NCBI GenBank assembly: GCA_964609385.1
Contig: CAZSSM010000052.1
Span: 1 to 50,813 of the forward strand
DNA length: 50,813 bases
Direction: 5' to 3'
Origin: CAZSSM01 sp964609385
GTDB taxonomy: Bacteria; Planctomycetota; Planctomycetia; Isosphaerales; Isosphaeraceae
Both the position numbers and the translations under genes were made by a program. The notes beneath the pieces are model-generated. The model was not told the origin of the DNA. It did not search any database and worked only from the letters and a program-made list of their open reading frames with translations. Shown here piece after piece: positions 1 through 8,700 of this stretch. The stretch's first letter is position 1; every line of letters begins with the position of its first letter.

Positions 1-1
1 G

Positions 2-85
2 GCCACCGGATCGATCCTCGACGTCAACTCCTGGGACGAGCTGATCGCGCCGCTCCGTGGCGTTGACGATCAGGCTGGCACCTGA
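2..85 (+). CDS. C-terminal end of an unidentified protein (5' partial)
   Basis: The first 85 bases hold an open frame without a start. It encodes 27 residues, ends in PLRGVDDQAGT and stops with TGA at 83-85. The frame is GC-rich with codon use like the neighbouring genes, and the reading SWDELIAPLRG looks like ordinary protein. The fragment is too short to assign a family; the gene body lies to the left of the window. Confidence 0.45.
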   Translation, partial: ATGSILDVNSWDELIAPLRGVDDQAGT

Positions 86-374
86 TTCTCTCGATAACAT
101 GCGAGGGGTGCGGTCGAGGATCTGAACCCAACGATGATTTGTGCGTAGACAATGCCCGGGAGAGGCACTCACGCGGTTCCCAGGCGTTCGCATGATCGCC
201 CAGTCGCGCCTCGCCTTGTTTTCGATCCTCGGTCGCGTTAGGGTTTAGAGCCTTCTCCTATGACGGCGATCGGGGATACCCATGCAGATTCCTCGGTCTC
301 GAAGTGATTGCCGATCCGTCGCGTCGCGCATCGCTGTGTCGTTGGACGGATCGACCAAGAGAGGTGGATGATCG

Positions 375-566
375 ATGTCTCTGGATAAGAGCTTGAAAGG
401 TTCGAGCGCCGGCGGTGGCGAGCGGAACGTGCTGACGCGTGCCGAGCGGCTGGCGATCCTCCAGGAAGACGGCCGCTGGACCCGGAAGCACGGCGTCTTC
501 AACGTGCCCAAGACCAAGTTCCGACGCCTGGCACCGGGCGTCTCCGGGCCTCGTCGGGAAGATTGA
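375..566 (+). CDS. Small basic protein, Planctomycetes/Verrucomicrobia/Chlamydiae family
   Basis: This is a 63-residue, strongly basic protein. Its N-terminus MSLDKSLKG followed by RNVLTRAERLAIL and the later VPKTKFRR match my memory of the TIGR04137-type small basic protein, shared by Planctomycetes, Verrucomicrobia and Chlamydiae. The function of that family is not established. The start is supported by a GAGGTGG ribosome binding site about ten bases upstream of the ATG. It stands alone between non-coding stretches (86-374 and 567-740), in which I see nothing definite. The family match is from memory of the motif, not a search. Confidence 0.8.
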   Translation: MSLDKSLKGSSAGGGERNVLTRAERLAILQEDGRWTRKHGVFNVPKTKFRRLAPGVSGPRRED

Positions 567-740
567 ACCCGGACCGGATCGAAAATCGCAACGCGCGACG
601 GACGACGGTGTTCCGCAACTATTGCGATCCCCTCGACTTCTTCCTCCTCTCCGATGGCGGTCGGACTCCCGATCGATTGATGTGAACTCCATGCGCCGAC
701 GTATCCCCGGCCCAAGCGCCGACTGCCGGGGACTCTCGAG

Positions 741-1781
741 GTGACCGGCTCGCTGTTTTCTCTCGTCGTGATGGGTCTGGCGCTGGTGGCGTCGAGTTGG
801 CTGGGCGGGATCCTGCCCCTGGCCTCGACGTTGACCCACACGCGCCTCCAGGCCTACCTGAGCATTGCCGCCGGTGCGATGATCGGCGCGGTCTTCTTCC
901 ACATGCTGCCCGAGGCGGTCGAGGCCGGCGGTCCTTCGACGCTCTCCTGGACCCCAGTTGGGCTCATCTTCCTGTTCCTCCTGGAACGGTTCCTGCCCGC
1001 TCATCGTCACCGTGAGGCCTATCGCCAGGACGCCGAACACAGCCATGGGCACCCACTCGGTGACACCTGTGGCGATGTCGGGCATGATCACGCTTATCAG
1101 CCGGATCACGATGATCACGATCACCACGGCCACGACGACTTCACGCCCTCGCCGTCGCGTTGGAGTTGGGTGGCGGCCTTGGTGGGTCTGTCGATCCACA
1201 GCCTGATCGGCGGCTTGGCCCTGGCGATGACCTGGCGACTGGGCGCTGACGATGGCGCGGCGGCCTGGGGCGTTTTCCTGGCGATGATCCTGCACAAACC
1301 AGCCGACGGGCTGACCCTGGCCGGTCTGATGATCCGGGCGCGGTTGCCCAAGCTCTGGGGACATGCGGCCAATGCGTTCCTGGCCCTGACCGGCCCGCTC
1401 GGCATGGCCCTGGTTGTCGTGGGGACCTCGGACTGGGCCAACGGCGACGGATCCGGTTCCTGGCTGCCACCGCTGGTGGCCCTCAGCGCCGGCACGTTCC
1501 TCTGCATCGCGCTAAGCGATCTGCTGCCCGAACTCCGGTTCCACACCCACGACCGACTGCTGCTCTCAGGTTGTCTGGCCGCTGGGCTCGTTCTGCTCTC
1601 GGTCCCGCTCCTGTTCGGCTTCGGCCACGACCACGGTCATGAAGGCGAAGAGGGACCGACACCCGGTCATGACCACCCTCATCATCAGACGGATGGGCCG
1701 GAGCCGGCCGAGACGACCGATCCCGCGGCGGATCCCGATGAGCTTGTGATCACCGACCCGCTCGACATGCCCGGGGACTGA
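741..1781 (+). CDS. ZIP family metal transporter with His-rich loop and tail
   Basis: This 346-residue multi-spanning inner-membrane protein fits the ZIP family, which imports Zn2+ or other divalent metals into the cytoplasm. Hydrophobic helices occupy about 3-30, 38-60, 70-86, 143-165, 173-200 and further on to about 300. Metal-site helices are recognisable as SIHSLIGGLAL (about 151-161) and HKPADGLTLAG (185-195). Between helices 3 and 4 lies a long His/Asp-rich loop (about 100-134), and a second His-rich tail follows the last helix (HDHGHEGEEG and HDHPHH); both are likely metal-binding. The start is GTG at 741 with a weak ribosome binding site; ATG at 771 is an alternative. The stop lies four bases before maf, so the two are probably co-transcribed. 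Confidence 0.85.
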   Translation: MTGSLFSLVVMGLALVASSWLGGILPLASTLTHTRLQAYLSIAAGAMIGAVFFHMLPEAVEAGGPSTLSWTPVGLIFLFLLERFLPAHRHREAYRQDAEHSHGHPLGDTCGDVGHDHAYQPDHDDHDHHGHDDFTPSPSRWSWVAALVGLSIHSLIGGLALAMTWRLGADDGAAAWGVFLAMILHKPADGLTLAGLMIRARLPKLWGHAANAFLALTGPLGMALVVVGTSDWANGDGSGSWLPPLVALSAGTFLCIALSDLLPELRFHTHDRLLLSGCLAAGLVLLSVPLLFGFGHDHGHEGEEGPTPGHDHPHHQTDGPEPAETTDPAADPDELVITDPLDMPGD

Positions 1782-1785
1782 TCTG

Positions 1786-2379
1786 ATGGACGCTTCGTCG
1801 ACGCCGAGACTGATCCTGGCCAGCGGGTCGCCGCGCCGACGTCGCCTGCTCGCCGAGGCGGGCTACAGCTTCGAGGTCGACCCGGCGGGCATCGACGAGC
1901 CCGAGCCAGACGGGCCGGTCGCCCTGACCGACTACGTCTCGGGCTTAGCCTATCGGAAGGCCGCGGCGGTGGCGCGGCGGTACGGCCCCGACCACTTGAT
2001 CCTGGCCGCCGACACGGCGGTGGGGCTCGACGGTCAGATCCTCAATAAGCCGGTCGACCGCGACGACGCCGAGCGGATGATCCGGTTCCAGGAGGGCCGA
2101 TCGATCGCGGTGGCCACCGGCTTGATCCTCTACCGAACCGGCCTCAACGACTGGGTCGGCGGCGTCGAGGTGACCACCTGCCGAATGCGCCCGCTCAGCG
2201 ACGACGAGCGTCGGGAGATCCTCGACAGCGGCTCGTGGCAGGGCAAGGCCGGCGGCTATGGGGTCCAGGACGACGACCCGATCATCACCGTCGAGCAAGG
2301 AAGCTGGACCAACGTGGTCGGCCTGCCCATGGAACGGCTCGCCCGCATGCTCGACGCGTATCGGCTGCTGACATCATAA
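1786..2379 (+). CDS. maf: Maf family nucleoside triphosphate pyrophosphatase
   Basis: This 197-residue cytoplasmic protein matches Maf, a house-cleaning enzyme that hydrolyses non-canonical or canonical NTPs to NMP and pyrophosphate and is linked to septum control in some bacteria. Visible motifs are LASGSPRRRRLLAEAG near the N-terminus, SGLAYRKAAAVA, the ADTAV segment with the catalytic Asp, LNKPVDRDDAERMI, and QGKAGGYGVQD near the C-terminus. The length is normal for the family. It starts four bases after the ZIP transporter stop and is followed by a small hairpin at 2382-2398. Substrate preference (dTTP/UTP type or 7-methyl-GTP type) cannot be fixed from inspection. Confidence 0.92.
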   Translation: MDASSTPRLILASGSPRRRRLLAEAGYSFEVDPAGIDEPEPDGPVALTDYVSGLAYRKAAAVARRYGPDHLILAADTAVGLDGQILNKPVDRDDAERMIRFQEGRSIAVATGLILYRTGLNDWVGGVEVTTCRMRPLSDDERREILDSGSWQGKAGGYGVQDDDPIITVEQGSWTNVVGLPMERLARMLDAYRLLTS

Positions 2380-2381
2380 AA

Positions 2382-2398
2382 CAATCGCAAAACGATTG
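2382..2398 (+). terminator. Short hairpin just after maf
   Basis: CAATCG (2382-2387) and CGATTG (2393-2398) form a perfect 6-bp stem around CAAAA, three bases after the maf stop. There is no U-run on the 3' side, so it is a weak terminator candidate or an mRNA 3'-end stabiliser. Confidence 0.3.
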
Positions 2399-2516
2399 CG
2401 TGGGGCCGATCGCCGGACGACAATACTCTGAAGTAAGATCCGAGATTGGTGGATGGAGCCCTGGAGAATGCGATGTCGTGATCGCCGGGGCAACCGGTGT
2501 GGGGTGGAGTCGCGTC

Positions 2517-3998
2517 ATGCCATCCTTGAACGCCAAGGATGTGATCGCCGTCGGGATCGCCATGGCTGCCGAGCGAATCCCATTTCTTGGTTGGACCGTC
2601 GAATATCGGAACCGGCTTCATGCCCGCTATGAGCAAATCCTGATGAGAGAGCGGCTCGCGACACTCGAGACCGGGCAATCCGAGATAGGACGAAGCCTGA
2701 CCCGAGCAGACTGGGCCATCCACCGTGAATTGGAAGCCGCCTTTCGACGGGCAATCGACGCGATTCGATCGCCCCAATCGACCTGTGACCGAATCAGAAT
2801 CGAGGTCGAAGAACTCTATTCGCTCCGGAAATACAATTGGCGTCCCGAACTCTCCGAAGGTCTGCTGGGCGAATCGAATCTGGTCGATCGACTTCGTCGT
2901 CAGCCAGAGTATCTTGGGGCGAAGTGCCTACGTGAGAACGAGGAACCTAGTCGGGACATGTTCCCTATTTTACTTGGAGCTGGTCAGGACCTTCGCCTCG
3001 TCGAGGTCCCGGCTCTGGCTCTCGAGGCGATCATGAGCCAGGCATCTCGGAGGATCTCCACAACCGCATTTTTCCACGGTCACGATGATCTTTGGGCGTT
3101 GCCAATGAGCCCGCCATCCGATCGCTCGCTCATCAGATCACCCGAGATCGAGCCGGGATCTCAACGTGCCTGGAACCCGAAGACATCGACGCGCACCCCA
3201 CCACCGATCCCGAACGAGACCCGACGAGGCCGACAAGCCGGTGACCAGCAAGCGAAGAACCATCTCAGGATGCTCTTCTGCGCTTGCCTCCCGGGATCCT
3301 TCCTGATAGGAAGTCCCCGGAACGAAATAGGACGGTGGGGAGAACAAGAAAACCAAGTATCTGCATGTTTATCCCAAGGATTTTGGATTGGCAAGTACCC
3401 GGTTCAGCAGGGCGAGTTCGAGGCGGTCATGGGAGGCAACCCGAGTCGGTTTACCTCCGGTCGCGATGCTTATCGGCGCCCTGTGGATTCTGTTACCTGG
3501 CACGAGGCAAACGAGTTCTGTCGACGACTGACCGCACGTGAGCACCTCGAAGGTCGGTTACCGAGACAATGGGAGTACCGACTGCCCACCGAAGCCCAAT
3601 GGGAGTACGCCTGTCGGGCCGGCACGACGACGCCCTACTGCTTCGGTCAAGCCGTGGGCCAGCTTCCAGCTTATGCTTGGTTCGGTGAGCCCAAAGGGAG
3701 GGGGACAACCCATCCGGTTGGGGAAAAACGATCTAATCGTTGGGGCATCCATGATATGCACGGGAACATCCGAGAATGGTGCCTCGATGGATACAAAGAT
3801 CACCTCCCTGGTGGGACCGATCCAGAGCAGAAGACGAGGGTGGGATCGGCCCTGCGGGTCGTACGCGGTGGTGGATACTGCAACAACGCCGCGGCGAGCC
3901 GATCGGCGGCACGAAGCGGCCGCAGCCCTGAAGGCCGATTCGATTTCGTGGGCTTTCGCGCAATCCTAGCCAAAATCGATCTTTTTGAAGTATTCTGA
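2517..3998 (+). CDS. FGE/SUMF1-like protein with an unrecognised N-terminal region
   Basis: The C-terminal half (about residues 250-490) is a formylglycine-generating-enzyme-like fold. It shows GFWIGKYPVQQGEFEAVMG, NPSRFTS, RRPVDSVTWHEANEFCRRL, YRLPTEAQWEYACRAGTTT, WGIHDMHGNIREWC and the RGGGY...RSAARS...GFRA ending. True FGEs have a Cys pair in the last block. Here only one Cys follows RGGGY, so I infer a non-sulfatase-activating member such as a PvdO/EgtB-like or ligand-binding domain. The first about 250 residues are charged and Arg-rich and match nothing I recognise. An open frame runs back into maf, but ATG 2517 has GGTGGAG seven bases upstream and avoids the overlap. Base composition is visibly lower in GC than in the neighbours, suggesting transfer or relaxed selection. 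Confidence 0.8.
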   Translation: MPSLNAKDVIAVGIAMAAERIPFLGWTVEYRNRLHARYEQILMRERLATLETGQSEIGRSLTRADWAIHRELEAAFRRAIDAIRSPQSTCDRIRIEVEELYSLRKYNWRPELSEGLLGESNLVDRLRRQPEYLGAKCLRENEEPSRDMFPILLGAGQDLRLVEVPALALEAIMSQASRRISTTAFFHGHDDLWALPMSPPSDRSLIRSPEIEPGSQRAWNPKTSTRTPPPIPNETRRGRQAGDQQAKNHLRMLFCACLPGSFLIGSPRNEIGRWGEQENQVSACLSQGFWIGKYPVQQGEFEAVMGGNPSRFTSGRDAYRRPVDSVTWHEANEFCRRLTAREHLEGRLPRQWEYRLPTEAQWEYACRAGTTTPYCFGQAVGQLPAYAWFGEPKGRGTTHPVGEKRSNRWGIHDMHGNIREWCLDGYKDHLPGGTDPEQKTRVGSALRVVRGGGYCNNAAASRSAARSGRSPEGRFDFVGFRAILAKIDLFEVF

Positions 3999-4015
3999 AT
4001 CCTCACCGTTGCAGA

Positions 4016-5374
4016 TCATGTCATCGTGACGAGTTCCTCGGACGCGGTGGGGTGGATGGCGACGGTGCGGTCGAGGTCGGCCTTGGTGGCGCCCATGTTG
4101 ACGGCCACGGCGAAGCCCTGGAGCATCTCGTCGGCGCCGATGCCGATGAGGTGCAGGCCCACCACGCGCTCCTCGGGCAGGACGGTGACGATCTTCATCT
4201 TCGTCGAGGTCTTCCGCGACGTGACCGCGTGATACATGTTGGTGAACGAGGCCCTGTAGACCTTCACTTGGTCGTCACCGTACTCGGCGCGGGCCTCGGG
4301 CTCGGTCAGGCCGACGGTGCCCATCGGTGGGTGGCTGAAGACGACCGTCGGCACGTTCCGGTAGTCGAGCTTGGCCTCGGGCTTGCCGTCGAAGAGGCGG
4401 TCGACCAAGCGACGGCCGGCCGCGATGGCCACCGGGGTCAGCTCGAGCTTGCCGTTGATGTCGCCCAGGGCATAGACGCCCGGTTGATTGGTGTTTTCGA
4501 AGGCGTCGGTCCGGATCGTACCGTCATCGTTAAGCGCGATGCCGGCGGCGTCGAGCCCGAGCGCCTCGACATGCGGCGCCCGGCCGATCGCCCATAAAAG
4601 GGTGTCGACGTCGGCCAACGACTCGCCCCGCGCGTCGTGGATCGTCAACGGACCGCCCGGCTCACCCTCGACCCGCTCGATCTGCGACTCGCGATGGAGG
4701 GTGACTCCGTGGTGCTCCAGTTCCTCGGTGACGGTCTCCGAGAGCATCGGGTCGAAGTGGCGGAGCACCTTGTCGCGACGGATGTAGAGGTGTGTCTCGG
4801 TGCCGAGCGCCTGGAGCATGCCGGCCAGTTCCACGGCGATGTAGCCAGCGCCGACGATCGCCGCGCGTCGGGGTCGGTCCTCCAACTCGAAGAAGCCGTC
4901 GGAGGTGATCCCCAACTCGGCCCCCGGCACGTTGGGAACCTTGGGATATCCCCCCGCCGCGATCAAAATGTGATCAGCGGTGTAGGTGGCTCCACCGGCC
5001 TCGATCGTGTGCGGGTCAAGGAACCGGGCGTACGTCGGGACCAGGGTGACGCCGGCCTTGTCGAGGTTGGTCTGATAGATCCCGTTGAGCCGCTCGACAT
5101 AGGCGTCGCGGGCCTTCTTGATGGTCGGCCAGTGGAACGTCGGCGGCGTGTCGAGGACGAAGCCGTAGTCGGGCGCATCATGGAGCGACTCGGCCATGGC
5201 GGCGGTCATCCACATAACCTTCTTGGGCACACAGCCTCGGTTGACGCAGGTCCCGCCCAGTGGGTTGGGCTCGAAGACTGCGACCCGCTTGCCGAGCTTG
5301 GCGGCGCGTCGGGCCGAGGCGATCCCGCCCGAGCCGCCACCGATGACCAAATAATCGTATCGCTGTGCGCTCAT
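4016..5374 (-). CDS. gor: Glutathione-disulfide reductase (NADPH)
   Basis: This 452-residue cytoplasmic flavoprotein oxidoreductase would reduce glutathione disulfide with NADPH. The FAD-binding start is DYLVIGGGSGGIASARRAA, and the redox-active disulfide is GGTCVNRGCVPKK (Cys43/Cys48). The NADPH Rossmann motif is VGAGYIAVELAG, followed by an Arg pair (IRRDKVLR) typical of NADPH-using glutathione reductases. The C-terminal active-site His-Glu is AIHPTASEE. The ATG at 5374 has GGAG eight bases upstream; an ATG two codons earlier (5380) would leave only two bases of spacing. The gene converges with the FGE-like gene across 17 bases. Trypanothione or mycothione reductase is less likely given the GCVPKK and RR motifs. 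Confidence 0.93.
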   Translation of the reverse strand: MSAQRYDYLVIGGGSGGIASARRAAKLGKRVAVFEPNPLGGTCVNRGCVPKKVMWMTAAMAESLHDAPDYGFVLDTPPTFHWPTIKKARDAYVERLNGIYQTNLDKAGVTLVPTYARFLDPHTIEAGGATYTADHILIAAGGYPKVPNVPGAELGITSDGFFELEDRPRRAAIVGAGYIAVELAGMLQALGTETHLYIRRDKVLRHFDPMLSETVTEELEHHGVTLHRESQIERVEGEPGGPLTIHDARGESLADVDTLLWAIGRAPHVEALGLDAAGIALNDDGTIRTDAFENTNQPGVYALGDINGKLELTPVAIAAGRRLVDRLFDGKPEAKLDYRNVPTVVFSHPPMGTVGLTEPEARAEYGDDQVKVYRASFTNMYHAVTSRKTSTKMKIVTVLPEERVVGLHLIGIGADEMLQGFAVAVNMGATKADLDRTVAIHPTASEELVTMT

Positions 5375-5652
5375 GCTCATGGCTCCGTCTAGGTGAGATC
5401 GCGCCGAGCCGCCCTCGATCCTCGCCTCGGACCGGTCAACGCGTCGGGTGCTCGTGCTCTGGGATGCGTCGGGGCCCGCTGGCCTTACCCCGAGGAGGTT
5501 CTCCGAGACACCAGCGCGTGGCATGCCAAGGGCGATGCTGGACGGATCCCGAAGGTCTGGCAAGCAAAGCGGCCACCTGTCCGCTCGAATCGACCGGACC
5601 ACGGGTCGAACAGGGATGTCAAGCGTCGGGTTCTCGGAGCCCCAACGCAAGA

Positions 5653-5687
5653 CGCCGTCGAGGGAGCGCGGGGCTCCCCCGACGGCG
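5653..5687 (-). terminator. Strong hairpin 3' of the secretin gene
   Basis: Bases 5653-5667 and 5673-5687 form a 15-bp stem with a single A-C mismatch and a five-base loop. It lies about 100 bases beyond the secretin stop and about 280 bases upstream of gor. No clear U-tract follows on the minus strand. I read it as a likely terminator or 3'-end stabiliser of the secretin transcript. Confidence 0.5.
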
Positions 5688-5784
5688 CGTCGCGTCGGGA
5701 AGGCGTGTTCGTGGCCGCCTCAGGTCGACCCGACCGGTTCCGAGGCCCGTCGGGTCGATCTCGTGGCGGCCGACGATTCGGAGA

Positions 5785-8700
5785 TCAGATGCCGACTGTC
5801 GGCAGCGGGATCCCCAGCTTCTCCTCCTCCTCTTCCAGGATGATGATCCGTGGGGTGACCATGATCATCAGGCTGGAGGTGGTCCGGCCGATCCCGATGT
5901 TGCGGAAGAGCCGGTTGATGAAGGGGATCTTGGAGAAGATCGGCACACCGAGTTCGTCACGCTCTTCCTGGAGCGACTTGACGCCGCCCAGCAGGACGGT
6001 ACCGCCGTCGGGCACGGTCACGGTCGTGTTGACGGTTGTGAGCGAGGTGACCGGCAACTGGATCGTCCCGGTGATCGCCGTCGCCCCACCGCCCAAGCCA
6101 CCGCCACCGACGGCGGCCGGGACGGGGAAAGAGACGAACTCGACGAAGGTGTTGAAGAACGGTGAGAGCGAAAGCCGGACATAACGCCGGTCGGCGGTGA
6201 CCACCGGGGTGACCAGGAGCTGGACACCGTCCGGAATAATCCCAGGCTGAGCCTGGAAGGCGACCGAACCGGCGTTGGTGACCGGGATCAACTGCTGGAC
6301 GAAGACCCGCGAGGTGTTGTCGGTAAAGAAGGCCTGGGCCCCGTTGAAGGAGGTCACCTTCGGCGCGGTGACGATGTTGGACCGCGAATCACCCTGGGCA
6401 GCCTGGATGAACAGGTAAGCCTCCAAATCGCTCAGGAACGAGACACCGAAGGTCGCCCCGCCATCGGTCCCACTGATGGCATTGAAGGGCGTGACCAGGC
6501 CGGCGCTTCCCTGGCTGAACGGCAGGGCCAGGTCCGGCGTGAAGTTGGAAATCCCCGGAGGGCCAATCCCGTTGCGGCCGACGATGACCGGCTGGCGACC
6601 GCCCAGCGAGAAGTCGCGGTTGGTGTTGATCGAGAACGGCTCGTTGCCAGTGATCAGCGTCGCGGGACCCGGAGGTACGAACGTGGCACCATCGGCATCG
6701 ACATTGGGAACGGCGAAGGAGGTGCCTTCCCCAACGACGTCGGACTGGATCTGGAAGTCGAAGTCGACGCCGATCGCCTCGAAGAAGCTGTCGGTCAGCG
6801 AGATGAAGCGGACCTCGACGGAGACCTGGAGGTCTTGGAGCCGTCGGAGCTGGCGGAGCAGGTCGCGGATGTCCTCGTGGACGTCGGGTCGGTGGCGGAT
6901 GATCAGGCTGAGGTTGAGCAGGAACGGGGTGATCGTTCCGGTGGTCAGCTCGTCACCACCCAGACCCCCATCGTCACCGCCGAAGCCGCCACCACCGCCG
7001 AAGCCGCCGCCGAGGCCGTAGCTGGGCAGGCCCGAGGGGGCGTTCGAGGCGTTCGACTCGGTGGCCTCGGGCATGACGATTCGCCAGGTGCCCGGGGAGA
7101 CCGTGTTGGTGATCAGCGAGACCAGCGGCATCATGTCGATGGGATCTTCGATCGGGACCAGGCCGAAGCTCGGGAGGCTGGACGGCGTGCCGGACATGAC
7201 GCCGTTCTCGTCGCTGACGATCGAGGACTGCGACGACGTCATCAGCGCCTCGTTGGTCTTCCGAGCCCGCTCGATCGGCGAGATCACCAGGTCCTGAACC
7301 GGGTAGACCCAGGTGATGAAGTCCTCCTGGCTCGCCTCGGGCGTGGTGATCAGGAGCACCTCGTTCTCGATCTTATGGGTCATGCCGATCTGCTTGAGGA
7401 TGATCTTGAGGGCCGACTTCAGCGCGATCGGGCTGCTCAGGGACAGCGTGACCGGCTCCTGGTCGGTGAGGCCCAGGTCGTTCAAGGCCGCGCGGTCGAG
7501 CACGATGTTCATGCCCATGTAGTTGCGGACGAACTCGAGGACCTCCTCCAGGGGCTGGTCGGCGAAGTTGAACTTGACCGGCTCTTCCAAGCGACGGGTC
7601 AGCTCCAAGGTCTTGGCGTCGACCGGGGGCCGGTCGGCGCTGGCCATGGCCAGGCGATCTCGGGTGAGCTGCTCGAAGTTCTTGGGATAGCTGATCCCGT
7701 CGGTCAGGACGCGGGGGTCGTAGACAGCCGAGCGGTCGACGTCCAGGAAGGCCTGGATGTTGGTCTCGTCCTTGGCGTCGCGGATCTCCAGGGCGGCCTT
7801 GACCCGACGCTCGAGCCGCGAGTGGGCGATCATGGCCGAGGCGGCCACGCTGTTGGGATCGATCTCCTGGGCCCGCTTGGCCAGGATCTCGGCCCGTTCC
7901 AGGTCACCCTGCTCGACAGCATCTTCGGCCTGGGCGAGCAGATCGCCGACGCGTTCGGCGCGGACCTGATCGGCCTGGATGATCCGGAGCTTTTTCTGCT
8001 CGACCTCGACGCGGAAGTTCTCGTCCTGCATCTGGGCGTCGAAGACTTGCTTGTCCTGAACGGCCAGGTTGCGGGCGATCTCGACGCGTCGGAGCATGGT
8101 GCGCTGCACACCTCGCTCCAGGTTGGTGTTGGTGATCTTCTGGCCGATGGCATCGAGCTTGGCGATCGCCTGGTCCGGGTCGACGTCACCGAGGCGTCGG
8201 GCCTCGGCGATGATCATGCCGAGTTCGGCGTTGAGCTGCTGGCTGACGACCTGGGCGGTCTCGTCAATGGCCTCGAGGGTGCCGGCAGTGGCCGGGTCCG
8301 CGGGCATTTGGGCCAGTATGGCCTGCACGCGCTGCAGGAGCTGGTCGTCGACCTGCCCCTCGGAGGAGGCGACCTCGTTGAGCAGGCTCCGCGCCCGAGC
8401 GTACTCACCCTTGCGCAGGGCGCTCATCGAGGCGTCGTAGAGCTTGACCAGGGCGGCCTGCTGAGCCAGGGTGATCTCTTCGAGCATCCGGTCAGCGGTC
8501 TCAGTCTGGGCCGGATCGGCCTGACGCGCCTTGACGGCCCATTCACGCGCCGCGTCGTAGTTGCCGGTGTTGAACAGGTCGCGGGCCTGCTGGAGCAAGT
8601 AGTCGGCCTCGGCCAGTTCGCCTTCGACGACGGCCGGTTCGTCGGCGAACTCGTCGATGGGCATGGCGGGCAGGCCGGTGGGGGCCAGGGCCGGGTCGAA

